Assembly: GCA_019689615.1 (NCBI GenBank)
Contig: JADGHD010000264.1
Location: 1 to 7,032 of the forward strand
Length of the DNA: 7,032 bases
Reading direction: 5' to 3'
From: Frankia sp.
Lineage (GTDB): Bacteria > Actinomycetota > Actinomycetes > Frankiales > Frankiaceae
Shown: one piece after another, positions 6,139 to 7,032 of the stretch
Layout of the letters: every line of letters starts with the position of its first letter
How positions within the stretch are numbered: position 1 is the stretch's first letter
The notes under the pieces: generated by a model
Seen by the model: only the letters and a program-made list of their open reading frames with translations
Database searches by the model: none
Told to the model about the DNA's origin: nothing
Made by a program: the position numbers and the translations under genes

Positions 6139-6395
6139 CCACGCACCCCCAAAGACCGTCCCGTCAGGGTGACGGCGTGCGACCGTGTGAGAGCGCAAAC
6201 CAGCTCTCTCCACCGCCCAACGCCCACGGACCGCACAGCCGGGTCATACCACCGCACTCTCGGGTGCACGGGTGATTCCGGATGGCACGGCCAAGAACAT
6301 GGCAGACAACCGCGATTGACAGTACGTGTTCGAGGGTCTACACAAGCAACCGACGGCAAACACAGGCTCCCGGGGGCAAACATGAGGGTGCGACC
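6139..6395. other. Divergent intergenic region
   Basis: 257 bp (182 bp if the minus-strand gene starts at 6213) between the unknown-function gene and the membrane-protein gene, noticeably less GC-rich than its flanks. It holds the plus-strand promoter at 6316-6344, a five-codon upstream reading frame at 6382-6399, and presumably a minus-strand promoter that I could not locate confidently. Confidence 0.5.
6316..6344 (+). promoter_or_regulatory. Probable housekeeping-sigma promoter for the membrane-protein gene
   Basis: A perfect -35 hexamer TTGACA (6316-6321) is followed, after exactly 17 bp, by TACACA (6339-6344), which fits the TAnnnT -10 pattern except for the last base. Transcription would start near 6351, giving a leader of about 45 nt before the ATG at 6396. 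It is the best promoter-like sequence I see in the window. Confidence 0.6.
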
Positions 6396-7032
6396 ATGAG
6401 CGCTACGCCGGCCAGCTCCGCGCCCATGTCAGTGACGCGCCGCGCGCTGACGTCGTTGTCCGGGGTCGTGCTGGCGGGCGGGCTCGCGGCGGCGCTCGTC
6501 TGGGCCGGGCCGCGGCTCACCGACCTGCCGAGCGGGCCGTCGGACGTGCCCGACTGGTTCGCCGACGGGCCAGAGCAGGCGCTGGCCACCGTGGTCGGCG
6601 CGGCGGCGTGGATCTGCCTGCTGTGGCTGTGCGCCGGCGTGATCCTCGGCTCGCTCGCCGCCGTACCGGGAGCGCTCGGCCGGGTGTCCGGCCGGATCGC
6701 CACCCGGATGCTGCCGCAGGCGCTGCGCCGCGCGCTCGAGGTCGGGCTGGGCATCACGCTGGTCACCGCCGGCGTGGTCGGCACCGCGGGTGGCGCGCTG
6801 GCGGCGCCGGCGGCCGCGCCCGCGTCGGCCACCGGCAGCGACTGGCCCGTGCTGATCCCGCCCACATCGCAGCGGGCGCCCGACGCGTGGCCGGACCTCA
6901 CTCCCCCGGTCTCGCGCTCAACCAGCCCGAGCTGGCCGGACCTGACCCCACCCGACTCGTCCCGCGCCCAGCCGGACCCGGCCCCGGCACCGCAGCCGCC
7001 GCCGGCACCCGCACCCGCACCGGCCCCCGCAC
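6396..7032 (+). CDS. Multi-pass membrane protein with Trp/Pro repeat stalk, possibly LysM-containing (3' end outside window)
   Basis: 212 codons are visible and the frame is open at the right edge. Three hydrophobic segments are seen: about 18-38 (LTSLSGVVLAGGLAAALVWA), 64-90 (with WICLLWLCAGVILG) and 114-137 (LEVGLGITLVTAGVVGTAGG). After the third come three repeats spaced exactly 15 residues apart, starting at Trp150, Trp165 and Trp180, with core W-P-D-L-T-P-P (the first is WPVLIPP). A Pro/Ala low-complexity linker runs from about 193 to the edge. Similar actinobacterial membrane proteins carry a C-terminal LysM peptidoglycan-binding domain after such a linker, so a wall-associated role is plausible, but no LysM residue is visible here. 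The ATG at 6396 has GAGGG seven bases upstream. A five-codon frame from the ATG at 6382 ends in a TGA overlapping this start. Confidence 0.8.
   Translation, partial: MSATPASSAPMSVTRRALTSLSGVVLAGGLAAALVWAGPRLTDLPSGPSDVPDWFADGPEQALATVVGAAAWICLLWLCAGVILGSLAAVPGALGRVSGRIATRMLPQALRRALEVGLGITLVTAGVVGTAGGALAAPAAAPASATGSDWPVLIPPTSQRAPDAWPDLTPPVSRSTSPSWPDLTPPDSSRAQPDPAPAPQPPPAPAPAPAPA

Noticed and set aside
6338..6901. Minus-strand 187-codon frame opposite the membrane-protein gene
   Set aside because: A Ser/Ala/Pro-rich shadow. The plus-strand frame has a promoter, a ribosome-binding site, membrane segments and regular repeats.

Overview
The window comes from a very GC-rich actinobacterium, probably a sporulating or mycelial lineage such as Frankiales, Streptomycetales or relatives. 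The grounds are the strong third-position G/C bias, frequent GTG starts, a clear homologue of the developmental master regulator BldD, and conserved small actinobacterial genes. The genus is an inference.

Left part (minus strand): a patatin-like phospholipase that runs off the left edge (1-1193), a 340-bp spacer, then bldD (1538-2041). Upstream of bldD, at 2131-2143, is a near-perfect palindromic BldD box, so autoregulation is likely. BldD keeps the generalised c-di-GMP-binding signature (RXD-X8-RXXD) but in a divergent form.

Middle part (minus strand): a two-gene operon. A membrane-anchored SAF/CpaB(RcpC)-like protein (3722-4498) is followed, with a 4-bp GTGA overlap, by a CpaE/TadZ-like P-loop ATPase (2364-3725) whose Walker A motif lacks both usual lysines. 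A strong hairpin lies about 30 bp beyond the cpaE-like stop. No pilin, TadA, TadB or TadC gene lies in the window, so the pair looks like a stand-alone Flp/Tad-type module.

Right part: a gene-poor divergent region of about 730 bp, then a 78-residue excisionase/MerR-type HTH protein (5233-5469, plus). It converges, across palindromic GC hairpins, on an uncharacterised minus-strand protein made of two similar beta-rich repeats (5563-6138). After a divergent promoter region with a TTGACA-N17-TACACA element comes a multi-pass membrane protein with a Trp/Pro-rich repeat stalk (6396 to the right edge). It resembles actinobacterial membrane proteins that carry a C-terminal LysM domain, but that domain would lie outside the window.

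The overall picture is ordinary chromosomal actinobacterial sequence with a developmental and cell-envelope flavour. I see no mobile element, CRISPR array, tRNA or rRNA. The most interesting points are the BldD operator with its variant effector motif, the lysine-less CpaE-like ATPase in an isolated pair, the duplicated-domain hypothetical protein, and the 15-residue repeats in the membrane protein.
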